A DNA stretch of 59,556 nucleotides from DATAEU01 sp046724395 (GTDB taxonomy: Bacteria > Actinomycetota > UBA4738 > HRBIN12): NCBI GenBank assembly GCA_046724395.1, contig JBKOWM010000049.1:1-59556 (forward strand), in the 5' to 3' direction. Positions 7,571-14,661 of this stretch are shown here, one piece after another (positions within the stretch are counted from its first letter, which is position 1; every line of letters starts with the position of its first letter). The position numbers and the translations under genes were made by a program. The notes below the pieces were generated by a model. It made no database searches. It was not told the origin of the DNA and was given only the letters and a program-made list of their open reading frames with translations.

Positions 7571-8902
7571 ATGCGGCCGCCCGCGCCCGCGCACGTTCTG
7601 ATCATCGGCGGCGGCGGGACCGGCGGAGCGCTCGCCCATGATCTGACGCTTCGGGGTCTGCGAATCACCCTCGTCGAGCGTGGGGAGTTCACGTCCGGCA
7701 CGACCGGACGCCACCACGGCCTCCTCCACTCCGGGGCGCGCTACGCAGTCGGCGACAAGGAGTCGGCTATCGAGTGCATCGAGGAGAACACGATCCTGCG
7801 CAGGATCGCGCCCGGCTCCTTCGAGGAGAACGACGGACTGTTCGTTGCGATCACGGACGAGGACCTGGACTACCGCGAGGAATTCGTCCGCTCGTGCACG
7901 GAGTGCGGAATCCCCGTGCAAGAGCTGCGTCGGGACGAGGCGCTGCGCCTCGAGCCGTTGCTGAGTCCCGATATCAAGGCTGCGATCCGCGTGCCCGACG
8001 CGACGATGGATGCCATGCGTATGCCGCTTCGGTTCTTCGCGACCGCCCAGCAGGGCGGCGCCGACCTCTACAACTACATGGAGGTCGTGGGGCTGCTCGT
8101 CCACGACGGCCTCGTGAGCGGGGCCGCGCTCCGCGACCGTGTCACCGGGCGGGAGCGTGAGATCCACGCGGACATCACGATCAACGCGACGGGGCCGTGG
8201 TCGGAGAAGATCGCCGCAATGGCCGGCGCCGTTGTCCCGATCCGGCTCTCTCCCGGCGTCCTCCTCGCGCTGCGCGGCCGTCTCTGCAACATGGTCGTCA
8301 ATCGGCTGCACAGGCCCGGGGACGGCGACATCGTCGTCCCACAGCGCGGGCTCTCGATCGTCGGCACGAGCTCCTGGACGGTCGATGACCCCGACGACCT
8401 CGACGTCCCCGAGGATCACATCGAGCGGATGTTCGAGGAGGGCTCGAAGATGATCCCGGCGATCCGGCAGGCGGAGATCCGTTCGGCGTGGTCGGCCGCA
8501 CGCCCCCTGCTTGGGACGCACGGGGGGTCGGGGGGGCCACGAAGCCGAGCGCCGGAGGCGCCGGCGGGCCCCCCGGCAACAGACGGGGGGTCGGGGGGGC
8601 CACGAAGCCGAGCGCCGGAGGCGCCGGCGGGCCCCCCGGCAACAGACGGGGGGTCGGGGGGGCCGACGGCAGACGGCGATGCCGACCGCGAACTCTCGCG
8701 CACGTTCAAGACGTTCGACCACGCCGAGAAAGACGCCGTCGAGGGGTTCGTCACGATCACGGGAGGCAAGGCGACGACGCTGCGCGGGATGGCCGAGCTG
8801 TGCTCGGACCTCGTGAGCCGAAAGCTGGGGATCGAAACCGTGTGCCGGACGCGCGACAGGGTGCTGCTCCCGCACACCGCCTTCTATGCCGCGCCGCGAT
8901 GA
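7571..8902 (+). CDS. glpA: GlpA-type FAD glycerol-3-phosphate dehydrogenase catalytic subunit, with repeat insertion
   Basis: 443-residue flavoprotein that would oxidise G3P to dihydroxyacetone phosphate. The sequence follows anaerobic GlpA closely: FAD motif IIGGGGTGGALAHDL, then TGRHHGLLHSGARYAV, then NATGPWSEKIA, and late HAEKDAVEGFVTITGGKATTLR. It ends at LLPHTAFYAAPR, with no C-terminal BFD-like [2Fe-2S] domain such as E. coli GlpA (about 540 residues) carries. About 48 residues of Gly/Pro/Arg-rich repeat interrupt the conserved RPLLG...ELSRTFK region. The stop overlaps the next gene's start (ATGA), coupling it to an SdhB-like subunit, which suggests a hybrid membrane dehydrogenase. Confidence 0.88.
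   Translation: MRPPAPAHVLIIGGGGTGGALAHDLTLRGLRITLVERGEFTSGTTGRHHGLLHSGARYAVGDKESAIECIEENTILRRIAPGSFEENDGLFVAITDEDLDYREEFVRSCTECGIPVQELRRDEALRLEPLLSPDIKAAIRVPDATMDAMRMPLRFFATAQQGGADLYNYMEVVGLLVHDGLVSGAALRDRVTGREREIHADITINATGPWSEKIAAMAGAVVPIRLSPGVLLALRGRLCNMVVNRLHRPGDGDIVVPQRGLSIVGTSSWTVDDPDDLDVPEDHIERMFEEGSKMIPAIRQAEIRSAWSAARPLLGTHGGSGGPRSRAPEAPAGPPATDGGSGGPRSRAPEAPAGPPATDGGSGGPTADGDADRELSRTFKTFDHAEKDAVEGFVTITGGKATTLRGMAELCSDLVSRKLGIETVCRTRDRVLLPHTAFYAAPR
8522..8664 (+). repeat. GC-rich 63-bp tandem repeat, 2.3 copies, inside glpA
   Basis: Copies start at 8522, 8585 and 8648 with an exact 63-bp period; the third is cut after 17 bases. Each begins with a run of six G, then TC, then seven G, and contains a GC-rich self-complementary core (GGAGGCGCCGGCGGGCCCCC). 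The 63-bp period is 21 codons, so the reading frame is kept and the protein gains repeats of the type GGSGGPRSRAPEAPAGPP. Base composition is more extreme than the flanks. Confidence 0.95.
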
Positions 8903-9696
8903 CGATGCGAACCGCGGACGCGCCGCACACGAAGGTCGAGGGCCCGTCGGTGGTGACAGAGAGCCGCCGCTTCCGCGTGTTCCGGTACAAGCGCGGAGAC
9001 GCTGAATCGAGATTCGACGAGTTCGACGTACCCGTCGGCCCGCGTTCGTCCGTTCTCGATGCGCTGCGTTGGATCGAGGTGCACGCCGACCCGACACTCG
9101 CGATCCGTCACTCGTGCTTCCACGCGTCATGCGGAACTTGCGGCGTTCGAATCAACGGGCGAGAAGGTCTGGCGTGCGTCACGCCCGTCAGGGACCTGGG
9201 GCGGACGATCACGGTGGAACCCGAGGCCAACATCCCGATCCTCGCCGATCTGGTGCTCGACATGCGGGAGTTCTACGCCCGGTTCCCCGACCAGCTACCG
9301 GTCGTCCGCTTCAGCGAGTTTCCGTCACCCGGCATCACGCGCGACGGTGTCGAAACGCACGCGCGGTTCGAGGACTGTATCGAGTGCGGCCTGTGTCTGT
9401 CCGCCTGCCCGATCGCAGCGACGACGGACGAATACGTCGGGCCCGCCGCCCTCGCCGCGGCGCAGCGGCTCGTCGAGGAACCCCGCGGCACCGAGACCGA
9501 TGCCATCCTGCGGTGGGCCGACGCCGCCGACGCCGTCTGGCGCTGTCATGCCGCCTTCGAGTGCACGCAGGCGTGTCCATCGGGCGTCCGCCCCGCCGAG
9601 CGCATCATGGTCCTTCGACGCGTGTTGGTGGGGGGACAGAGGCTCGGTGTCGAGTCGGCCGAGGCCCGGAACGGCGGGGCGGAGGATGCGTCGTGA
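8899..9696 (+). CDS. sdhB: Succinate dehydrogenase/fumarate reductase-type iron-sulfur subunit
   Basis: 265 residues with the full three-cluster layout of SdhB. [2Fe-2S] ligands are C-x4-C-x2-C-x11-C (SCFHASCGTCG...LAC, around residues 75-95). The [4Fe-4S] motif is CIECGLCLSACP near residue 163. The [3Fe-4S] ligands are in RCHAAFECTQACPSGV near residue 215. Such subunits wire a flavoprotein to membrane quinone. No SdhA gene is next to it; its partner by position is the GlpA protein, whose stop overlaps this start (ATGA, ATG 8899; a second in-frame ATG is at 8905). It overlaps the next gene by GTGA. Confidence 0.9.
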   Translation: MTMRTADAPHTKVEGPSVVTESRRFRVFRYKRGDAESRFDEFDVPVGPRSSVLDALRWIEVHADPTLAIRHSCFHASCGTCGVRINGREGLACVTPVRDLGRTITVEPEANIPILADLVLDMREFYARFPDQLPVVRFSEFPSPGITRDGVETHARFEDCIECGLCLSACPIAATTDEYVGPAALAAAQRLVEEPRGTETDAILRWADAADAVWRCHAAFECTQACPSGVRPAERIMVLRRVLVGGQRLGVESAEARNGGAEDAS

Positions 9697-10130
9697 ACGT
9701 CGACGGATCGGCGGAGGAAGACCTTCGCGCGCAGCGCGGGCCCGTGCTTCGCAAGGGCGTCGGCGTGTCGCCGAGCGGGTGGTTCGACCCGCGCGGCCGC
9801 GCGATCGGTGGCTGGGCCTTCGCCGCCAACCGGATCACGGGACTCGGGCTCGTCCTCTATCTCTACGTGCACCTCGCCGTGCTTTCGACGCTGCTCTGGG
9901 GCGCGAGCGCCTGGGCTGGCTTTCTTCGAGTCGCAACCACTGCGGTCTTCCTGGGCCTCGACGTGCTCCTCGTGTTCGGGCTGCTCTACCATGGGCTGAA
10001 CGGCGTCCGCGTGGCGCTCGTCGGAACGGGCATCGTGCCGAACCGGCACCGCGCGTTCTTCTGGGCCGGCACCCTCATCGGAACGCTGCTGCTCGTTGCG
10101 GCGGCGCTGCGCATCATCGGAGATGCCTGA
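9693..10130 (+). CDS. sdhC: SdhC-type cytochrome b membrane subunit
   Basis: 145-residue membrane anchor with three hydrophobic helices (about residues 45-65, 75-105 and 122-142). ANRITGLGLVLYLYVHLAVL matches the SdhC pattern, with a conserved Arg/Ser-like quinone-site entry and a likely heme-ligand His; LLYHGLNGVRVAL is the second typical His segment. It starts at GTG 9693, whose bases overlap the TGA of the iron-sulfur subunit. With the next gene it should form the heme b/quinone-reducing module. Assignment to succinate versus G3P oxidation depends on the flavoprotein partner. Confidence 0.82.
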   Translation: MNVDGSAEEDLRAQRGPVLRKGVGVSPSGWFDPRGRAIGGWAFAANRITGLGLVLYLYVHLAVLSTLLWGASAWAGFLRVATTAVFLGLDVLLVFGLLYHGLNGVRVALVGTGIVPNRHRAFFWAGTLIGTLLLVAAALRIIGDA

Positions 10131-10534
10131 TGGCGGTCGTCCAGACCCGGCCGAAGAGTCGCACCCGAAGGTGGGCGCGGTCCCACGACCCGAGCGCTCG
10201 CGTCTGGCGCGCGACGATCGGAACCGGAGCGGCGCTGCTGGTCCTCCTGACCGTCCACATGGTCGCGCACCACTTCGTCGTCCAAAGCATCGGCGGCCTG
10301 CGGACCTACCGGCAGGTCCTCGAGTACATCGGCAACCCTCTGATCTTCACGATCGAGTGCTTCTTCCTGCTCGTCGTGACGGCCCACGCGATGCTGGGGC
10401 TGCGCGGGGTTCTCCACGACCTGAGGTTCGGGCCTCGCGCTCGCCGGCGCATCGACGTAGGTCTTTGGGTCGTCGGAACCACCACGGTCGCATACGGGTT
10501 CTTCCTCGTCGGCACGCTGGCCTCTCGCGCCTGA
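10130..10534 (+). CDS. sdhD: SdhD-type cytochrome b membrane subunit
   Basis: 134-residue second membrane anchor. After a basic N-terminus there are three hydrophobic helices; VHMVAHHFVVQSIGG and VTAHAMLGLRGVLHDL carry the His residues expected to ligate heme b or line the quinone site. ATG 10130 shares one base with the previous stop (TGATG). This ends the unbroken glpF-to-sdhD run; pgsA follows after about 170 bp. Confidence 0.8.
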   Translation: MAVVQTRPKSRTRRWARSHDPSARVWRATIGTGAALLVLLTVHMVAHHFVVQSIGGLRTYRQVLEYIGNPLIFTIECFFLLVVTAHAMLGLRGVLHDLRFGPRARRRIDVGLWVVGTTTVAYGFFLVGTLASRA

Positions 10535-10706
10535 GCATGCCCCCGCATCGTCCTTGTCTCGCGCGGCACCGGGCCTCTCCGAGGGCGTCGCCTTCGCGCG
10601 TCCGACGGGCCGAGATGACGTCCGAGCTGGCCGACGGGCTCGGCCGGCCGGGTCGCCCGATCGACGAGACATCACTGGCGCCGGTGCGCGAAACTTCGTT
10701 GTTAGG

Positions 10707-11294
10707 GTGTCGACGCTGAGCGTCAACGAGCGAGCGGTGAAGGCCGCCTCCGTCCTGCGGCGGATCACGTACGTCCGAGTCGTGCTCGTTCCGGTCGTCA
10801 TGTGGCTGGTCCTGGAAAACCGCGTCGAGCACGCGTCGGGCATCGCCGCGTCGCTGTTCGCGATCGCGGCGGCGACCGACTTCCTCGATGGGTATCTCGC
10901 CAGGCGATGGGGGGCGGCGACGATCCTCGGCAGCTTCCTGGATACGACGGCGGACAAGCTGCTGGTCTCCGGGGTGCTGATCGCGCTGGTCGCGGTTGGG
11001 CGCGCCTCGCCATGGGTTGCCGCCATCATCGTCGGGCGGGAGCTGCTGATCATGGGTCTTCGCGGCGTCGTCGCCGCGGACGGGACCGTCATCGCGCCCA
11101 GCATCTGGGGCAAGCTCAAGGCGAACGTGCAGTTCGTCGCGATCTTCCTCGCCATCCTGCGTCCCGGCCCCAAGATCGGCCCGTTCTATCTGGATCAATG
11201 GGCGATGTGGGGTGCTGCCGTCGTGACGTTCCTGTCCGCTCTCGAGTACCTGGCACGGTTCTCGAATCGGCTCACGGTCTTTCGTCACGGCTGA
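10707..11294 (+). CDS. pgsA: CDP-diacylglycerol-glycerol-3-phosphate 3-phosphatidyltransferase
   Basis: 195-residue CDP-alcohol phosphatidyltransferase. It would join G3P to CDP-diacylglycerol to make phosphatidylglycerol phosphate in the membrane. The family signature D-x2-D-G-x2-A-R-x8-G-x3-D-x3-D is exact (from DFLDGYLARR to DTTADK). Several membrane helices follow, with IVGRELLIMGLR typical of PgsA. The start is inferred: GTG 10707 gives the normal family length, GTG 10737 is an alternative, and the reading frame stays open back to 10554. Lying after the glycerol block, it uses the same metabolite, G3P. Confidence 0.88.
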   Translation: MSTLSVNERAVKAASVLRRITYVRVVLVPVVMWLVLENRVEHASGIAASLFAIAAATDFLDGYLARRWGAATILGSFLDTTADKLLVSGVLIALVAVGRASPWVAAIIVGRELLIMGLRGVVAADGTVIAPSIWGKLKANVQFVAIFLAILRPGPKIGPFYLDQWAMWGAAVVTFLSALEYLARFSNRLTVFRHG

Positions 11295-11346
11295 GCCGCC
11301 GCCGGTCGCCGTCGTCACCGGGGCGAGCGGCTTCGTTGGCGGCGCC

Positions 11347-12375
11347 GTGGCACGTGAGCTCGCCGCGTCGGGTCACACGGTCCGCGGTGTCGCACGCTCA
11401 CGCGCGGCCGCCAGCCTCATCGAACGCCTGGACGCAGGGACCGGTCGCGTGACGGCCGTGCCGGGCGACATCCTCGATCCGAGTTCGCTCGTCGACGCGT
11501 TCGCCGGCGCCGGTCTCGTCGTCCACGCAGCCGGCATGGTCGCGAGCTGCCTCCACGACCCAGCCGGGATGATTCGGACGAACGTCCTCGGGACGCGCAA
11601 CGTCGTTACGGCCGCCGCCACGTCCGGCGTCGGCCGCTTCGTTCACACCTCGTCCGCCGCGACGATCGGCGAAGGGGCGGGCGAGGTCGGGCGCGAGGAC
11701 ACGCAACACCGCGGTTGGTTCCTCACGGCGTACGAGCGCTCGAAGACCGAGGCCGAAGCCGTGGCGCTCGACGTCGGCCGCGACATGGCTCTGGAGGTCG
11801 TCGTCGTCAATCCGGCGTCGGTTCAGGGTCCCGGTCGGTTGGATGGAACGGCCCGACTGCTGCTCGCGGCCGCGAACGGCCGGCTCCCCGTCATGGTCCG
11901 ATCGACGTTGTCGTTCGTCGACGTTGCCGACTGCGCGCGCGGTCACGTCCTCGCCGCGACGATCGGTCGGTCCGGGGAACGGTACGTGCTCTGTGGCGCG
12001 ACGCTCCGCACCGAGGACGCCCTGGCACTCGTGCGCCGCATCGGGGCTGAGGTCCGCAGGACGAGCGGAGCCGCCGGTGTGGTCGGCGGCGGCAACGGCC
12101 GCGCGCCCGGACGCCGAGCGATGATGCCATCGTTCGCCAGCCCCATCGCGGTTCCCGGGGGAGCCGTCGCCCTCGTGGCGAGATTTGTCGAGACCGTCTT
12201 CGGTTTGGTCAGCCGGGACGCACCGATCTGCGGCGAGGTCGCCGCCGCCGTCGCCCACGGCCGCGCGTACGACGGCTCGCGGGCGATGCGAGAGCTCGGA
12301 CTCGAATACACGTCACCGGAGGAGACGATCCGTCGAACGCTGTCTTGGTTTCGCGAGATCGGGAGGCTGCGGTAG
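11347..12375 (+). CDS. NAD-dependent epimerase/dehydratase (SDR), N-terminus extends upstream of first usual start codon
   Basis: Extended short-chain dehydrogenase of the 3-beta-HSD/dihydroflavonol-reductase type. Catalytic YERSK (Tyr-x3-Lys) and the preceding HTSSAATIG Ser segment are present, and VNPASVQGPG and SFVDVADCARGHVLA are family signatures. The NAD motif VAVVTGASGFVGG is encoded just before GTG 11347, at about 11305-11343, in the same frame. From the in-frame TGA at 11224-11226 to 11347 there is no ATG, GTG or TTG. The real start is therefore either a non-standard codon (ATC 11266 or ACG 11287 for example) or a base error lies here. It overlaps the 3' end of pgsA if extended. Confidence 0.78.
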   Translation: MARELAASGHTVRGVARSRAAASLIERLDAGTGRVTAVPGDILDPSSLVDAFAGAGLVVHAAGMVASCLHDPAGMIRTNVLGTRNVVTAAATSGVGRFVHTSSAATIGEGAGEVGREDTQHRGWFLTAYERSKTEAEAVALDVGRDMALEVVVVNPASVQGPGRLDGTARLLLAAANGRLPVMVRSTLSFVDVADCARGHVLAATIGRSGERYVLCGATLRTEDALALVRRIGAEVRRTSGAAGVVGGGNGRAPGRRAMMPSFASPIAVPGGAVALVARFVETVFGLVSRDAPICGEVAAAVAHGRAYDGSRAMRELGLEYTSPEETIRRTLSWFREIGRLR

Positions 12376-12415
12376 CGAGGCGCGGGCTACGATTGCCCAA
12401 ACAAGGAGGACCCGG

Positions 12416-13411
12416 ATGAACGACGAACGCCCCGACCGCAACCTCGCCCTCGAGCTCGTACGAGTGACCGAGGCCGCGGCGCTGGCAGCGGGCCGCTGGG
12501 TCGGCCGCGGCGACAAGATGGCCGCCGACGGCGCCGCGGTCGACGCGATGCGGCTGATGATCGACTCGGTCTCGATGGACGGGACGGTCGTGATCGGCGA
12601 GGGCGAGAAGGACGAGGCGCCCATGCTGTTCAACGGAGAGTCCGTCGGCAACGGCGACGGGCCGGGCGTCGACGTCGCCGTGGATCCGATCGACGGGACA
12701 CGGCTGACCGCGCTCGGACAGCCGAACGCGCTCGCGGTGATCGCGCTGGCCGAGCGCGGGTCGATGTTCTTCCCGGGCGCGGCCGTCTACATGGAGAAGG
12801 TCGCGACGGGAGCGGAGGCGGCCGACGCGATCGACGTCACCGCCCCACCCGAGGAGAACGTCAGGCTCGTTGCGAAGGCAAAAGGCGTGCGACCCGAAGA
12901 GATCGTGGTCGTCGCCCTCGATCGACCTCGGCACGAGGAGCTCATCCAGCGGGTGCGCGAGGCGGGCGCGCGCGTCTACCTCATCACCGACGGCGACGTC
13001 GCCGGCGCCATCGCCGCCGCACGGACCGATCGTTCCGGCATCGATCTGCTCCTCGGCGTGGGGGGAACGCCGGAAGGCGTCGTCGGCGCCTCGGCGCTCA
13101 AGTGCGTCGGCGGTGCCATGCAGGGCAGGCTGTATCCGCGCAACGACGACGAGCGACGGGCGCTGCTCGAGGCGGGCTTCGATCTGGAACGGGTGCTCTC
13201 GACCGATGATCTGGTGTCCGGGAACGACGTCTTCTTCGCGGCGACCGGCATCACGACCGGGTCACTCCTGCCCGGCGTCGAATACACGACCGAGGGCGCC
13301 GTCACCCACTCCATGGTGATGCGGTCCCGTACCGGAACGGTCCGGTATGTCGACGCCGAGCACCGATTCGAAAAGCTCGAGCAGTACAGCCGCATCGCCT
13401 ACCGTCGGTAG
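12416..13411 (+). CDS. glpX: Class II fructose-1,6-bisphosphatase
   Basis: 331-residue Li+-sensitive, metal-dependent phosphatase converting fructose-1,6-bisphosphate to fructose-6-phosphate in gluconeogenesis. Signatures: VIGEGEKDEAPML near residue 60, VAVDPIDGTRLTA near residue 87 (metal-binding Asp residues), LLGVGGTPEGVV near residue 212, and a C-terminal GSLLPGVEYTTEGAVTHSMVMRS. Shine-Dalgarno AAGGAGGA lies 5 nt before ATG 12416, and TACGAT upstream is a plausible -10. It fits carbon flow from glycerol to sugars. Confidence 0.95.
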   Translation: MNDERPDRNLALELVRVTEAAALAAGRWVGRGDKMAADGAAVDAMRLMIDSVSMDGTVVIGEGEKDEAPMLFNGESVGNGDGPGVDVAVDPIDGTRLTALGQPNALAVIALAERGSMFFPGAAVYMEKVATGAEAADAIDVTAPPEENVRLVAKAKGVRPEEIVVVALDRPRHEELIQRVREAGARVYLITDGDVAGAIAAARTDRSGIDLLLGVGGTPEGVVGASALKCVGGAMQGRLYPRNDDERRALLEAGFDLERVLSTDDLVSGNDVFFAATGITTGSLLPGVEYTTEGAVTHSMVMRSRTGTVRYVDAEHRFEKLEQYSRIAYRR

Positions 13412-13438
13412 GGTCAACCGTCCCGGCCGCCGCCAGGC

Positions 13439-13651
13439 TCAGGCCGGCAGACGGTAGGCGCCCCTGCCGTCGTTGACGACGGTTCCTGTCCGAGCCCCCT
13501 CGGCGAGCGCGGCCAACAACTTCTTGCGAACGTCGGGCGTCGTGAACGGGTCGAGGTATCCGCGTCGCAGGGCTAGGTCTTGGATCACCGTCCAATGAAG
13601 CGGCCGGCGCTCCTCGGCAAGCACTTTCACCGCGGCATCGATCGGCTCCAT
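13439..13651 (-). CDS. HARE-HTH winged-helix domain protein
   Basis: Stand-alone 70-residue domain. The pattern DAAVKVLAEERRPLHWTVIQDLALRRGYLDPFTTPDVRKKL, then GTVVNDGRGAYRLP, matches the HARE-HTH family, a winged helix found in bacterial restriction proteins, the RNA polymerase delta subunit and eukaryotic chromatin proteins. It is thought to bind DNA, possibly modified DNA (family knowledge). ATG 13651 overlaps the TGA of the upstream LLM oxidoreductase by one base. What it regulates is unknown. Confidence 0.72.
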   Translation of the reverse strand: MEPIDAAVKVLAEERRPLHWTVIQDLALRRGYLDPFTTPDVRKKLLAALAEGARTGTVVNDGRGAYRLPA

Positions 13652-14646
13652 CACTCGGCGGCGATCACGGAGGCGGCGAACAGCTCGAGCATCGACGCGT
13701 CGGGGATGGCGAAGGGCAGCGGCGCCGGCGAGACGATGATCTCCTCGACGCCGACATCTTCGAACGCACGAACCCGCTCGCGCACCTGATCGACGGTGCC
13801 GACGAGCGCGTCCGCTCGCCACTCGTCAAACGACTGCCCCGCGAGGACGCCCGGCATCCAGCGCTCAAGCGCCGACCACCGGCGCCGCACGTCCTGGTCG
13901 TCCTCCCCGATGACGGTGTAGAGCCCGACTGAGAACCGGATCGTCGCCGGGTCGCGACCGACCGCTTCCGCGAGGTCGCGCGCGCGAAGCACTCGCTCGC
14001 CGAACGCCTCCGGCGTCCACCGCCAGACGGAGTTCCATCCGTCCGCGTGTTTGGCGACGAGGCGGAGCGCGCGGTCGCCGCCCTTGGCGCCCACCCAGAT
14101 CGGCGGGCGCGGCCGCTGAACCGGCTCGGGCCGGTTGTAGGCCTGGACCAGGTGAAGTCCGGTGACATCGCGCGTCACGGGACCGCCGGGCAGGAGCACG
14201 TCGAGGACCTCGACCGTCTGCGCGAGCGCATCGAACCGATCCCGGACATTCCCGAACCGGTACCCGAAGGCGTCGAACTCGTCCCGATACCACCCCGCGC
14301 CGATGCCCATATCGAGCCGGCCCTCGGACAGGACGTCGATGGTCGTGGCCGATTTCGCCAGGACGGACGGATGGCGGAACGGTGCCCCGAGTACGAGCGT
14401 GCCGAGCCGAACGCGTCCGGTCCTTGTCGCAAGGCCGGCGAGCGTCGAGAGAGGCTCGAGCGACCCGAGGAGCTCGTCACCGGCTCCGTGTCTGGCCAGC
14501 GAGTAGAAGAAGTGGTCGGACACCCACACGCTGTCGAACCCCAGCTCCTCTGCGCGGACGGCATGCTCCGCGACCGCGCCGAATGTGATCGGCCGTACGG
14601 CGGGCAGCGAGAAGTCGTAGTGCGGCAGGCTCAGACCGAACCGCAT
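13651..14646 (-). CDS. LLM-class (luciferase-like) F420-dependent oxidoreductase
   Basis: 331-residue TIM-barrel protein of the bacterial luciferase-like monooxygenase superfamily. Hallmarks: N-terminal LSLPHYDF, EELGFDSVWVSDHFF near residue 33, VRLGTLVLGAPFRHPSVLAKSATTIDVLSEGRLDMGIGAGW from about residue 78, and PIWVGAKGGDRALRLVAKHADGWNSVW near residue 175. Actinobacterial members mostly use coenzyme F420; FMN use is possible. A Shine-Dalgarno-like GTGGAG precedes ATG. It is coupled by TGATG to the HARE-HTH gene and lies 15 bp from the sugar nucleotidyltransferase. Substrate unknown. Confidence 0.85.
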   Translation of the reverse strand: MRFGLSLPHYDFSLPAVRPITFGAVAEHAVRAEELGFDSVWVSDHFFYSLARHGAGDELLGSLEPLSTLAGLATRTGRVRLGTLVLGAPFRHPSVLAKSATTIDVLSEGRLDMGIGAGWYRDEFDAFGYRFGNVRDRFDALAQTVEVLDVLLPGGPVTRDVTGLHLVQAYNRPEPVQRPRPPIWVGAKGGDRALRLVAKHADGWNSVWRWTPEAFGERVLRARDLAEAVGRDPATIRFSVGLYTVIGEDDQDVRRRWSALERWMPGVLAGQSFDEWRADALVGTVDQVRERVRAFEDVGVEEIIVSPAPLPFAIPDASMLELFAASVIAAE

Positions 14647-14661
14647 CGAGACTCCACTCGA

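Noticed and set aside
8522..8664. CRISPR-like array
   Set aside because: Units are directly adjacent with no unique spacers, and the repeat is coding; no cas genes are in the window.
7205..9130. 641-codon minus-strand open frame with Pro-rich repeats
   Set aside because: Antisense to the small repeat protein and glpA. The repeats are just the reverse reading of the 63-bp and 51-bp units.
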